DNA of 64,000 bases from Magnetospirillum sp. (lineage in GTDB: Bacteria > Pseudomonadota > Alphaproteobacteria > Rhodospirillales > Magnetospirillaceae). The stretch spans positions 434,001 through 498,000 of the forward strand of contig JANQAI010000005.1 in the NCBI GenBank assembly GCA_024707145.1. The letters run 5' to 3'. The notes below the pieces were generated by a model. That model searched no databases. It was not told where the DNA came from and was given only the letters and a program-made list of their open reading frames with translations. The position numbers and the translations under genes are program-made. Below, one piece after another: positions 50,769-60,310 of the stretch; the first letter of the stretch is position 1, and each line of letters starts with the position of its first letter.

Positions 50769-52500
50769 ATGGCGAGTTGGTGGAAGCGGGTCGGGCGGCA
50801 GGCCGCCGTCCTGACCCTGGGGACGGCCCTGGTGGCCGCGTGCACTCCGCATCCGGGCGGCGGCGACGCCGCCCAGGCGCCGCCTGCGGATTTGGGCGCC
50901 GTGGGGCGCTCGGCCCTGGCGGCGTTCCTGGCCGGCCGGCTGGCCCAGGGGCGCGGCGACACCCGCGCCGCTGCCGATTACTACAGCGCCGCGCTGAAGT
51001 TCGATCCCGACAATGCCGAGCTGCTGCAGCGCACCTTCACCCTGCAGGTGGCGGAAGGCCGCCTGGACGAGGCGGCGCCGCTGGCCGAGCGGCTGCTGTC
51101 CTTCGATTCCGACGCCGCCATCGCGCTGCTGGTGGTCGGCCTGAAGGAGGCCCGCGAAGGCCGCTACGCCCAGGCCGAGGCCCGCTTCGCCGCCCTGCCC
51201 AAGCGCGGCGTGTTCGGCTTCCTCGCCCCCATGATGGTGGCGTGGTCCAAGGCCGGCGCCGGCCAGACCGATGCCGCCGTCGAGGCGCTGGCGCCGCTGG
51301 CGGCGGTGCAGGGCCTGGGGCCCATGCGCGCCTTCCATGCCGGCCTGATCAACGACATCGCCGACCGCCCGCAGGCGGCCGAGGACAATTACAAGCTGGC
51401 GCTGGAAGGCCCGCTGTCCATTCGCTCGGTGGAGGCGGCGGGCTCGTACTACCAGCGCGCCGGCCGGCCCGAGCGGGCCAAGGAGCTGTACGGCCGCTAC
51501 AGCGCCGAGCACCCCGATTCCCTGCTGTTCGACGGCGACGGCCTGCTCAAGGCGGGCAACGCCATCGCCCGGCCGGTGCCCGACGCCAGGGCGGGCATGG
51601 CCGAGGCGCTGTTCGACATGGCTTCGCTCATGCGCCAGGGCAACGCGCTCGACTTGGCCATGGTGTTCTCGCGCCTGACCCTGGCGGCGCAGCCCGATTT
51701 CGCCCTGGCCCAGATGAACGTGGCCGACATCCTGTCGTCGCAGGAACGCTACGCCGAGGCCAATGCCGTCTACCGCACCATCCCTGCCCAGTCCCCCGCC
51801 GCCGAGTTCGGCCGCCTGCGGGTGGCCATGAACCTGGAGGAGATGGGCCAGACCGACGCCGCCCTGAAGGAACTGGACGAGCTGGCCAAGGCCAGGCCCG
51901 ACGGCCTGGACGCGCTGGTGACCAAGGGCGACGTGCTGCGCCGCAAGAAGCGCTTCGAAGAGGCCGCCGTGGCTTATGACAGCGCGGTCAAGCGGGTGCC
52001 GCAGCTGGAGCCCCATCACTGGTCGCTGTTGTACAGCCGCGGCATCTCCTACGAACGTTCCCGCCAGTGGGAAAAGGCTGAGGCCGATTTCCTCAAGGCG
52101 CTGGAATTGCGTCCCGACCAGCCCGACGTGCTCAACTACCTGGGCTATTCGTGGGTGGACCAGGGCCTGCATCTGGCCGAGGCCCGCGCCATGATCGAGA
52201 AGGCGGTGTCCCTGCGGCCCAAGGACGGCGCCATCGTCGATTCCCTGGGCTGGGCGCTGTACCGCATGGGCGACTACCAGACGGCGGTGAAAGTGCTGGA
52301 GCGCGCCGTCGAGCCTGCGGCCCGAGGACCCCACCATCAACGACCATCTGGGCGACGTTTATTTCCAGGTGGGGCGCTACGAGGAAGCCACCTTCCAGTG
52401 GAACCGCGCCATGAGCCTGGACCCCGAGCCCGACCAGATCGATCCCCTCAAGGAGAAGATCCGCTCGGGCCAGGTGCCCGCCAAGCCGATGGTGAAATGA
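50769..52500 (+). CDS. TPR-repeat lipoprotein (GAG|C|CTG frameshift near the 3' end)
   Basis: A 576-residue protein with a lipoprotein signal ([14 protein letters not shown]) and about twelve tetratricopeptide-like repeats, such as [20 protein letters not shown] and [20 protein letters not shown], and at the end [20 protein letters not shown]. The frame breaks at GAGCCTG (52311–52317); removing a C gives [20 protein letters not shown] then [20 protein letters not shown] and a stop overlapping the ispE start. It is probably an outer-membrane scaffold of unknown partners. Start at the ATG after GGGAG; a GTG six bases upstream is possible. Confidence 0.84.
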
Positions 52501-53358
52501 CGCCGCTGGTCGTCGAGGCACCGGCCAAGATCAACCTGACCCTGCACGTCACCGGCAAGCGGGCCGATGGCTATCACCTGCTGGACAGCTTGGTGGTGTT
52601 CGCCGGCATCGGCGATACCCTGGAGTTGGCGTCCGCCGAGGGCCTCGGCCTGCGGGTGACTGGCCCCACCGCCGGCGCGCTGCCGCCGGGCGAGGACAAC
52701 ATCGTTCTCAAGGCCGCCCGCGCCCTGGCGGCCAAGGCGGGCATCAAGGCCGGCGCCGCCATGGTGCTGACCAAGCGGCTGCCGGTGGCCGCCGGCATCG
52801 GCGGCGGGTCCACCGATGCCGCCGCCGCCCTCAAAGGGTTGTCCCATCTGTGGGGCGTCAGCCTTTCCACCAGCGAAATGAATATGCTGGCCCTTGGTCT
52901 GGGCGCCGACGTGCCGGTCTGCCTGGCCGGCCGGCCCACCCTGATGACCGGGGTGGGCGAGGGGCTGGCGCCGGCGCCGGCCCTGCCGCCGGCCTGGCTG
53001 GTGCTGGTCAATCCGCGCCGGCCGCTGTCCACCCCGGCGGTGTTCAGGGCGCGCACCGGCGGATCTCGCTCCCGCCGATCCGCTGACCGAGGCGCCGGCC
53101 GATGCCCGCGTCCTGGCGGCGCAACTGGCGGCGCGGCGCAACGACCTTACCCAGGCGGCCATTGCGCTGGAGCCGGCCATCGGCGAGGCGCTGGCCCTGA
53201 TTGCCGTTCAGCCCGCCTGCCTGCTCGCCCGCATGTCCGGCTCGGGCGCCACCTGTTTCGGTCTGTTCGAAGCCGAAACGGAGGCGCGCGCCGCCGCCGC
53301 CGCTCTCGCCCGGACCCAGCCGGGCTGGTGGGTCGAGCCGGCGCCGCTGTTGCGCTGA
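52497..53358 (+). CDS. ispE: 4-(cytidine-5'-diphospho)-2-C-methyl-D-erythritol kinase (frameshifted)
   Basis: A GHMP kinase of the non-mevalonate isoprenoid pathway. It starts [20 protein letters not shown], has the ATP loop [20 protein letters not shown] near residue 95 and, in the downstream frame, [15 protein letters not shown] (GHMP motif III). The frame changes near 53061, where one base too many splits ARTG from [20 protein letters not shown]; deleting one G in GGCGGATC gives a 286-residue enzyme of normal length. This site is not the GAG|CTG hexamer. Its ATG overlaps the TPR gene stop. Confidence 0.87.
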
Positions 53359-53384
53359 TCCCGGCTCCTGCCCATCTGCGGGTC

Positions 53385-53888
53385 ATGGCCACCTTCTTCA
53401 CCAGCGACACCCATTTCGGCGACCACCGCGTGCTGTCGCTGTACCAGCGCCCCTTCGCCACTACCGCCGAGATGGACGAAGCCCTGATCGCTACCTGGAA
53501 TCAGACGGTGGGGCCGGGGGACACGGTCTGGCATCTGGGCGACTTCGCCCTCGGGCGCAAGGGTCTGGCGGCGGCGGTCTTGCCCCGCTTGAACGGCGGC
53601 AAGCATCTGGTGGCCGGCAACAATGACGGGCCGGAAACCCTGGCCCTGCCCGGCTGGGCCAGCGTGCAGCCCTATGCGGAGATCCGGGTGGACGGCACCG
53701 CCCTGGTGCTGTGCCACTATCCGTTCCGTACCTGGAACGGCAATGCCCGGGGTGCCTGGAACCTGCACGGCCACAGCCATGGCCGCCTCAAGCCGCTGCC
53801 CCGCCAGGCCGACGTGGGTGCCGACGCCTGGCAGTGGCGCCCCATCCCCTTGGGCGCCATCCTCCAGCCGCGCCGCAAACCGGGTTGA
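53385..53888 (+). CDS. Metallophosphoesterase family protein
   Basis: A 167-residue calcineurin-like phosphoesterase. [20 protein letters not shown] carries the DTHFGD metal motif, [12 protein letters not shown] the second, LVAGNNDG the GNxD/E block, and [13 protein letters not shown] with [10 protein letters not shown] the histidine motifs. Proteins of this size are often cytosolic phosphoesterases of unknown substrate. It lies 26 bases after ispE, so co-transcription is likely. Confidence 0.88.
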   Translation: MATFFTSDTHFGDHRVLSLYQRPFATTAEMDEALIATWNQTVGPGDTVWHLGDFALGRKGLAAAVLPRLNGGKHLVAGNNDGPETLALPGWASVQPYAEIRVDGTALVLCHYPFRTWNGNARGAWNLHGHSHGRLKPLPRQADVGADAWQWRPIPLGAILQPRRKPG

Positions 53889-53926
53889 ATCGCAACCGCG
53901 AACCTTTTATGGTGCGTCTCCCTTGG

Positions 53927-54001
53927 TGGGGCGTAGCCAAGCGGTAAGGCAGCGGTTTTTGGTACCGCCATTCCCAGGTTCGATCCCTGGCGCCCCAGCC
54001 A
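53927..54001 (+). tRNA. tRNA-Gln (anticodon UUG)
   Basis: The acceptor arms TGGGGCG (53927–53933) and CGCCCCA (53991–53997) pair fully. The anticodon stem GCGGT / ACCGC encloses the loop TTTTGGT with anticodon TTG. GTTCGATCC is the T loop, and the 3' CCA is encoded. Confidence 0.95.
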
Positions 54002-54080
54002 AGCTTTTCAATGGGTTCGCATGCCATATGTCGGTTCCGGCTTTAGGTGAGATTTCGCACCTTCAGCCGGGAGGGCGCTG

Positions 54081-55700
54081 CTACGGCCTTTCCGCCGGTT
54101 CGCCGCCCGCCGGGCGGAAAGCCAGGAAGGTCTGGTCGTCGCGCGGCGGCTCATCGCCGCGCCACAGGGCGATCTGGTGGAACAGGAAGTCCATCTGCTG
54201 TTCCAGCGGATAGGCCGTCACCTGGGCCAGGGCGTCGCACAGGCGGGTGCGTCCGAACAACTGGCGGCGGGGGCCGCCCACTTGGTCGCTGACGCCATCG
54301 GTGAACAGGTAGAAGGTATCGCCGGGGCGGTAGGGGATGCGCTGGGCGGTGAAGCGGTAATTGGCCGGGCTGTCGAGGTAGCCCAGGCTCATGCGGTCGG
54401 GCTTGATCATCTCGAACCCGTTGCCGCGCCCCACCAGCAGCGCCAGCTTGGCGCCGGCGAAGGTGACGCAGGCGGCGGCCGGGTCGATCACGCATACCGC
54501 CGCGTCCAGGCCGTCGTTGGAATAGGCCACGTCGCGGTCCTGGCGCAGCGCCGATTTCACCAGCCGGTTCAGCTCGGCCAGCATCTCGGCGGGATCGTCG
54601 CCGGTGTGGTGGTGAAGGATGCGGCTGAAGCTGGCCGCCACCACCGCCGTCATGAAGGCGCCGGGAACGCCGTGGCCGGTGCAGTCCATCACCGCCACCA
54701 CGCCCTTGCCGCCCACCGTGCCGGCCCAATAGTAATCGCCGCTGACGATATCCAGCGGGTGCCAGCCCACCGCCATCTCGTCCACCAGCCCGGCCAGCGC
54801 CTCGCGGTCGGGCAGCATGGCGGTCTGGATGCGGCTGGCATAGCGGATGCCGTCGTTGATGGAGCGGTTGGCCTTTTCCAGTTCGGCGGTGCGCTCGGCC
54901 ACCCGGCGCTCCAGCGTCTCGTTGGTGGTGCGCAGGGCCACCACGGCGCGGTTGTGGGCGGTGATGTCGCGGGCTTCGATCATCAGTTCGCCGCCGCGAT
55001 GCGACGGCAGCCGGGCGATCATCACGGTGGCGTCCAGAATGCCACCGTCCAGCCGTTTCAGCCGCATGGGGGTGGGGGCGCGGTCGGCCATCACCGCCTC
55101 CAGCGTCTCACCCTCCAGCAGCTCGCCGTAATCTTCATGGAACAGGTTGGCCAGGGGCAGCCCGACCAGGGCGTCGGCGCCCGGTGCCCCCAGCATGGCG
55201 ATGCCGGCGCCGTTGACGTAGTGCACCGCGCCGTCGCGGATGTGGGCCACCAGGTTCATGGCGTTGTCCACCATCAGGTGGATGCGGGCGTCCTGCTCCT
55301 GGGCCAGGTTGGCCAACTGGCCCTCGCGCGAGGTGTCGCGGCAGACCACCACCACCGCGTCGTGGGCGATCTCGCGGGCGCGGAAGACCTGCAACTCCAC
55401 GTCGCGGGGGCGGCGTTCGCCGGCCAGCAGGCGGGTGGGGACCGGATGCTCCTCGCTGGCATCGCCCAGCAGCAGCATCTCCACCACCGGGCGGTAGTCC
55501 GGGATGACGAAGTCGGTCAGGCGGCGCCCGATCAGCTGTTCCGCCGATTCGGCGGCCAGCATGCGGGCGCCCGCGGTGTTGATGGCGACCACGATGCCCG
55601 TCCGGCAGATGCACATGAGGTCGCGGCTGACCTCCAGGATGGACATCATGTCGCCGTCGAAACGGGGCCCCTGGCCGCGACGACGTTTGACCTGTTCCAT
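54081..55700 (-). CDS. PAS-PAS-SpoIIE (PPM-type) serine phosphatase
   Basis: A 539-residue signalling protein. Two PAS domains occupy roughly residues 15–130 (ILEVSRDLMCICRTGIVVAI) and 140–270 (ARIHLMVDNAMNLVAHIRDG), followed by a coiled coil (TLERRVAERTAELEKANRSI) and a PP2C-type SpoIIE domain with IVSGDYYWAG, VVAVMDCTGHGVPGAFMTAV and YLFTDGVSDQVGG. It would dephosphorylate an anti-sigma antagonist or STAS protein in response to a PAS ligand. The layout resembles SiaA-type phosphatases, but no adjacent kinase or STAS gene is seen. Start set at the ATG before EQVKRRRGQG; upstream GTGs are possible. Confidence 0.88.
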   Translation of the reverse strand: MEQVKRRRGQGPRFDGDMMSILEVSRDLMCICRTGIVVAINTAGARMLAAESAEQLIGRRLTDFVIPDYRPVVEMLLLGDASEEHPVPTRLLAGERRPRDVELQVFRAREIAHDAVVVVCRDTSREGQLANLAQEQDARIHLMVDNAMNLVAHIRDGAVHYVNGAGIAMLGAPGADALVGLPLANLFHEDYGELLEGETLEAVMADRAPTPMRLKRLDGGILDATVMIARLPSHRGGELMIEARDITAHNRAVVALRTTNETLERRVAERTAELEKANRSINDGIRYASRIQTAMLPDREALAGLVDEMAVGWHPLDIVSGDYYWAGTVGGKGVVAVMDCTGHGVPGAFMTAVVAASFSRILHHHTGDDPAEMLAELNRLVKSALRQDRDVAYSNDGLDAAVCVIDPAAACVTFAGAKLALLVGRGNGFEMIKPDRMSLGYLDSPANYRFTAQRIPYRPGDTFYLFTDGVSDQVGGPRRQLFGRTRLCDALAQVTAYPLEQQMDFLFHQIALWRGDEPPRDDQTFLAFRPAGGEPAERP

Positions 55701-56038
55701 GCTTTCCACGCTGCTTTCCACCTTGCCCCCATCCCCACCCGCATAGGGGGTAAGCCTTTTCCCGCCGCCATGCAACCGTGCCAACGGAATTAGGGCCTCC
55801 GTCCTTCGAAGGAGGGCCGGGAGCGTTCTATACCTGGGCGGGAGATGCCATCAATCATTCTTCCGTTACGATGTCGAAGGCGGTCGATCATCCCTGCCGT
55901 GCCCCCAATTCGCAAGGGCAGGGCGCCCGGACCTGCGGGTAGGATGCCGTGGCGACGGACAAGGGGCGCTATGGACGAGCCTGCCCGTGACAGGCACCAT
56001 GCTCATTGCCCGCATCCAGCCCAACCGTCCAGGTTCCG
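55701..56038. other. Divergent intergenic region between two signalling genes
   Basis: No gene is convincing in these 338 bases. A hairpin of GGCCTCC with GGAGGGCC around a palindromic TTCGAA lies at 55793–55818. The heptamer GAGCCTG appears at 55977 in a short frame, so an N-terminal segment could be hidden, but the kinase already starts with a membrane segment. Confidence 0.45.
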
Positions 56039-58603
56039 ATGCCCATCAGGCGCCACCTGCTGCTTCTTGCCGTCAGCCTGCTCGTTCCGGCCGTGATCGC
56101 CTGCGGGGTTGCCGTCCTATTCACCTATTCCTATGAACGCGCCCGCTCCGAGGAGAACCTGCTGCGCACCACCCAGGCGCTGGCGGAATCCCTCGACCGC
56201 CAATTGGACACCATCGTCGGCCGGCTGGAGGTGCTGGCCACGTCGCCGTTGCTGGCCCAGGGCGACCTGCACGGCTTCTGGGGCCAGGCGCGGCAGACGG
56301 TGGGCACTGGCGGCATGTGGGTGGTGCTGACCGATCGCGATGGCCATCAACTGGTCAACACCCTGCGGCCGTTCGGCGAGCCCCTGCCCAGGCATGACCA
56401 GGCCGACGACCCGGTGGCGCCCTCCCTCCGCCGGGCACTGGCGAGCGGCGGCGCCGTTCTGTCCAATCTGTTCGTGGGTCCGGTGAGCGGCAAGCAGACC
56501 ATCGCCGTCAGCGTTCCCGCCGGCGACGCGCTGGGAAATGGGCCCTACGTGCTGTCCATGGGGGTGGAACCCGAAGCCTTGGCCAGTGCCGTCACTTCCA
56601 TCAGCCTGCCGAAGAATTGGCTGGCCGGCGTGTTCGACGGCAACCTGGCGCTGGTGGCGCGCTCGCGCAACGCCGCCGCCTTCATGGGCAAGCCGCCCAT
56701 GCCGCCGCTCGCCGCCGCCATGCGGTCGGCGGAAGCCGGTTTCGTCGATGCCGTCTCGCGCGAGGGCCTCTCCACACGGGTGGCGTTCAGCCGTTCGCCC
56801 CGCTTCGGCTGGCATTTCGCCGTGGGCGTGCCCACCACCGAACTGGCCCGTCCCGTCTATTGGACGGTGTCCATCTTCACGGTGGCCACTCTGATCCTGC
56901 TGCTGCTCGGCGGGCTCAGCGCCATGGCCATCGGCCGGCGCATTTCCGGCGCCATCGGCCTGCTGGTGCCGGCGGCGGCAGGGCTGCGCGAGGGCGTGGT
57001 CCCACCCCACCGTCCGACCGGGGTGGCCGAGGTGGACGACGTATCCGTGGCCCTGGCCAAGACCGGCGGCGCCTTGCGGGCCAGCGAGGCGGAACGCCGA
57101 CGTGCCGAGGACTCCCTGCTGGCGGCCAAGGAGCGGGCCGAGGAAATCCTGTCCAGTATCACCGACGGCTTCTACGCTTTGGATGGAGCCTGGCGTTTCA
57201 CCTACATCAACCAGCGCGCTCAGCAGATCCTGGGAAAGCGTCCCGACCAGGTGCTTGGCTGCAACTTCTTCGAAGTGTTCCCGCAGGTACGCGGCACCGT
57301 GGTCCACCAGACCTACGCCCGGGTGCTGACCGAGCGCCAGCCCGAGCAGTTCGATTTCATCTCGCCCATCCTGAAGCGCTGGACCTCGTTCAGCGTCTAT
57401 CCGGCCGGCGATGGCGGCATCGCCGTTTACTTCCGCGACATTTCCGACCGCAAGGCCACCGAGGCGGCGCTGATCGCCGCCAAGGACGAGGCGGAACGCG
57501 CCAACCTGGCCAAGTCCCAATTCCTGGCCGCCGCCAGCCATGACCTGCGGCAACCGGTCCAGTCGCTGTTCTTCTTCCACGACATCCTGGCCGGCAAGCT
57601 GCGGTCCCATCCCTGCGCCGCCGTGGTGGCGACCATGCATAGCGCCCTGGACGCCATCAAGGGACTGCTCGACGGCCTGCTGGACATCTCGCGCCTGCAT
57701 GCCGGCATCATCGAGGTCGCCGTGGCCGACTTCCCTTTGGGCTCCCTGCTGGACCGTATGGCCGCCGAGTACGCCGCGCCGGCCGAGGCGCAGGGCATCC
57801 GCCTGCGTCTGGTCTCCACCGGCGCCTGGGTGCGCAGCGATGCGGCTCAGTTGGAGCGCATGCTGCGCAACCTGCTGGACAACGCGCTGAAATACACGCC
57901 GCCGGGCGGCACCGTGCTGATGGGCTGCCGCCGCGCCGGGGCGGAGCTGCGGGTCCAGGTGATCGACAATGGACCCGGCATTCCGGCCGACCGGCTGGAG
58001 GCGGTGTTCGATGAATTCGTCCAACTGGGCAATCCCGAACGCGACCGCGCCAAGGGCCTTGGCCTCGGCCTCGCCATCGTGCGCCATCTCGGCCGCCTGC
58101 TGGGGCACGAGGTCATCCTCGGGTCGCGGCTCGGCCATGGCACCGTCTTCACCGTCATGGTTCCGCTTGGCCGTTCCGGGCAGCGGGAGGAGATGCCGCC
58201 GGCGCGCCCCGACGCGCATGCCGGCGCCGGTCTGGCCCTGGTGGTGGACGACGAGGCGCTGGTGCTGGACGGCTTGCGGACCATGCTGGAAGACTGGGGC
58301 TGGGAGGTGCTGGCGGCCAAGGGCGCCGAGGGGGCGCTCCGTCTGGCGCAAGCCACCTCCCGGCGGCCGGATGTCATCATCGCCGATTACCGGCTGCACG
58401 GCGAGGAAACCGGGGTCAAGGTGATCGGCACCCTCAACGCCCATTTCGGCTCGGCCGTCCCGGCGGTGGTGCTGACCGGCGACACCAGCCCCGAGCGTGT
58501 GGCCGAATGCGCCGGCAGCGGCGCCCTGCTGCTGCACAAGCCGGTGGATCCGGCGGCGCTGCAGGCGGCGCTGGCGCTGGTCAGGCCTGCGGTGCCAACC
58601 TGA
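56039..58603 (+). CDS. Hybrid sensor histidine kinase with Cache, PAS and receiver domains
   Basis: An 854-residue hybrid kinase. A membrane segment (LLLLAVSLLVPAVIACGVAV) precedes a dCache-like periplasmic domain (to ~residue 280) and a second membrane segment (FTVATLILLLLGGLSAMAIG). A PAS domain follows (ILSSITDGFYALDGAWRFTY), then HisKA with FLAAASHDLRQPVQSLFFFH, HATPase_c (NLLDNALKYTPPGG, GLGLGLAIVRHLGRLLGHEV) and a C-terminal receiver (LALVVDDEALVLDGLRTMLE, DVIIADYRLHGEETG, VLTGDTS, LHKPVDPAAL). No output protein is adjacent. The receiver Asp is in ADYRL near residue 772. Confidence 0.9.
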   Translation: MPIRRHLLLLAVSLLVPAVIACGVAVLFTYSYERARSEENLLRTTQALAESLDRQLDTIVGRLEVLATSPLLAQGDLHGFWGQARQTVGTGGMWVVLTDRDGHQLVNTLRPFGEPLPRHDQADDPVAPSLRRALASGGAVLSNLFVGPVSGKQTIAVSVPAGDALGNGPYVLSMGVEPEALASAVTSISLPKNWLAGVFDGNLALVARSRNAAAFMGKPPMPPLAAAMRSAEAGFVDAVSREGLSTRVAFSRSPRFGWHFAVGVPTTELARPVYWTVSIFTVATLILLLLGGLSAMAIGRRISGAIGLLVPAAAGLREGVVPPHRPTGVAEVDDVSVALAKTGGALRASEAERRRAEDSLLAAKERAEEILSSITDGFYALDGAWRFTYINQRAQQILGKRPDQVLGCNFFEVFPQVRGTVVHQTYARVLTERQPEQFDFISPILKRWTSFSVYPAGDGGIAVYFRDISDRKATEAALIAAKDEAERANLAKSQFLAAASHDLRQPVQSLFFFHDILAGKLRSHPCAAVVATMHSALDAIKGLLDGLLDISRLHAGIIEVAVADFPLGSLLDRMAAEYAAPAEAQGIRLRLVSTGAWVRSDAAQLERMLRNLLDNALKYTPPGGTVLMGCRRAGAELRVQVIDNGPGIPADRLEAVFDEFVQLGNPERDRAKGLGLGLAIVRHLGRLLGHEVILGSRLGHGTVFTVMVPLGRSGQREEMPPARPDAHAGAGLALVVDDEALVLDGLRTMLEDWGWEVLAAKGAEGALRLAQATSRRPDVIIADYRLHGEETGVKVIGTLNAHFGSAVPAVVLTGDTSPERVAECAGSGALLLHKPVDPAALQAALALVRPAVPT

Positions 58604-58908
58604 AGTTTCTTTCTCTCGTCGTGTTATAAATAAAACAGAATTTTGCGGTGCGGCAAAGGAGGGGAGAGCATTTATTGCCCAGACCTCATGCCTTATAGGT
58701 ATGGCCGTCATACGTCCTCGCCATTCGAGAGGATATGTTACCCGCCTTATACTTTTGACTTGGTCGATGAATTTGGATGGGGACACAATCTCCCCATGCA
58801 TACGCCTTCGGCGATAAAGGCGTGGGCAGACGACCAAACTGGCGCTCACGCCGGCCGTGCTGGGCAAACAGCGGTGGCGGTGGCGAGTCATAAGGGGGAG
58901 TACCCATC
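58604..58908 (+). other. AT-richer leader of the gntP gene
   Basis: These 305 bases hold no recognised gene. The part from 58610 to 58780 is AT-richer, as expected for a promoter. ACGCCTTCGGCGATAAAGGCGT (near 58802) contains a small inverted repeat (ACGCC / GGCGT). AAGGGGGAG before 58909 is the ribosome site. Confidence 0.5.
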
Positions 58909-60246
58909 ATGTGGCTAGTCACACTCTTGGTCCTTGCTATCGCCTTCATCATATTCGCGACGGCAAAGCTGAAGATGCACGCCTTTCTGGCGTTGCTGCT
59001 GACCGCCTTCGCCTTCGGCATCCTGGCCGGCATGCCGCTGGAGACGGTGGTCAAGTCCGTCAATGAAGGCTTCGGTGGAACCATCGGCTCTATCGGCATC
59101 GTCATCGTGCTCGGCTCGGTGATCGGCACCTTCCTGGAGAAGTCGGGCGGCGCCTGGCGCTTGGCCGAAGGCATCCTGAAGGCGACCGGCAAGAAGAACG
59201 TGCCTATGACCATGTCAATCATGGGCTACGTGGTTTCCATCCCGGTATTCTGCGATTCGGGCTTCGTCATTCTGTCGTCGCTCAACAAGGCCCTGGCCAA
59301 GCGGGCCGGCATCAGCCTGGCGGCCGGTGCCATCGCCCTGTCGCTGGGCCTCTACACCACCCACACCATGGTGCCGCCGACCCCGGGTCCCATCGCGGCG
59401 GCCGGCATCCTACAGGCCGATCTCGGCTTGGTCATCCTGTGGGGCATGATCATCGCCGCCGTGGCCTGTGTCGCCGGCTGGCTGTTCGCCGTGACGGTGG
59501 CCGCCAAGGTGCACGTGGAGCCCTACAAGGAGGGTGAGGAGCCGGTGGACTTCCCCTCGCTGGACCAGGCGCCGTCGCCCATTCCCAGCCTGCTGCCCAT
59601 CTTCCTGCCCATCCTGCTGATCGTGCTGAAGTCGCTGTCCGACTTCCCGTCTAAGCCGTTCGGCACCGGTACCGTGGCCTATGTGCTCAGCTTCATCGGC
59701 CAGCCGGTGGTGGCCCTGCTGCTGGGCTTCGGCTTGGCCCTGCTGCTGCCCAAGAAGCTGGACAAGGAGATGCTGGGCAATTCCGGCTGGTTTGGCCAGG
59801 CGGTCATCGACTCGGCCATCATCATCACCATCACCGGTGCCGGTGGCGCCTTCGGCAAGGTGCTGCAGAATTCCGGCATCGCCAAGCTGGTGGGCGAGGG
59901 CCTGTCCACCTGGCATCTGGGAATCTTTCTGCCCTTCCTGATCGCTGCCGGCATCAAGACCGCGCAGGGTTCGTCCACCGTGGCCATCATCACCACCGCC
60001 GGCCTGATGGCTCCGCTGATGGCGCCGCTGGGTTTCGACGCCCCCATGGCCCGCGCCCTCATCGTCGTCGCCATCGGCGCCGGCTCCATGGTGGTCAGCC
60101 ACGCCAACGACAGCTTCTTCTGGGTGGTGACCCAGTTCTCCAACATGACACCCGAGCAGGGCTACAAGTTGCAGACGCTGGGCACCCTGTTCCAAGGCGT
60201 GGTCGCGGCGGTCGCGATCTTCGTCGCCACCTCCATCATGCTCTGA
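58909..60246 (+). CDS. GntP-family permease (gluconate/glycerate-type)
   Basis: A 445-residue inner-membrane transporter with 12–13 hydrophobic segments (LVTLLVLAIAFIIFATAKLK, IGSIGIVIVLGSVIGTFLEK, and the C-terminal segment FQGVVAAVAIFVATSIML). GYVVSIPVFCDSGFVILSSL and MVPPTPGPIAAAGIL are GntP family motifs; VVSHANDSFFWVVTQFS marks the substrate region. The family imports gluconate or related hydroxy-acids with protons. The glycerate kinase 64 bases downstream suggests the substrate may be glycerate or a precursor. Confidence 0.9.
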   Translation: MWLVTLLVLAIAFIIFATAKLKMHAFLALLLTAFAFGILAGMPLETVVKSVNEGFGGTIGSIGIVIVLGSVIGTFLEKSGGAWRLAEGILKATGKKNVPMTMSIMGYVVSIPVFCDSGFVILSSLNKALAKRAGISLAAGAIALSLGLYTTHTMVPPTPGPIAAAGILQADLGLVILWGMIIAAVACVAGWLFAVTVAAKVHVEPYKEGEEPVDFPSLDQAPSPIPSLLPIFLPILLIVLKSLSDFPSKPFGTGTVAYVLSFIGQPVVALLLGFGLALLLPKKLDKEMLGNSGWFGQAVIDSAIIITITGAGGAFGKVLQNSGIAKLVGEGLSTWHLGIFLPFLIAAGIKTAQGSSTVAIITTAGLMAPLMAPLGFDAPMARALIVVAIGAGSMVVSHANDSFFWVVTQFSNMTPEQGYKLQTLGTLFQGVVAAVAIFVATSIML

Positions 60247-60310
60247 CACTCTTGGAAAATGGCGGCTCCGGTTCGCTGGGGCCGCCGCCTTCCTTTGAAG
60301 GACATGCATC

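Noticed and set aside
50697-53888. A single long plus-strand frame joining the TPR lipoprotein, ispE and the phosphoesterase
   Set aside because: It is produced by two frameshifts and chance readthrough. Three separate genes with their own starts, stops and families explain the sequence better than a fusion.
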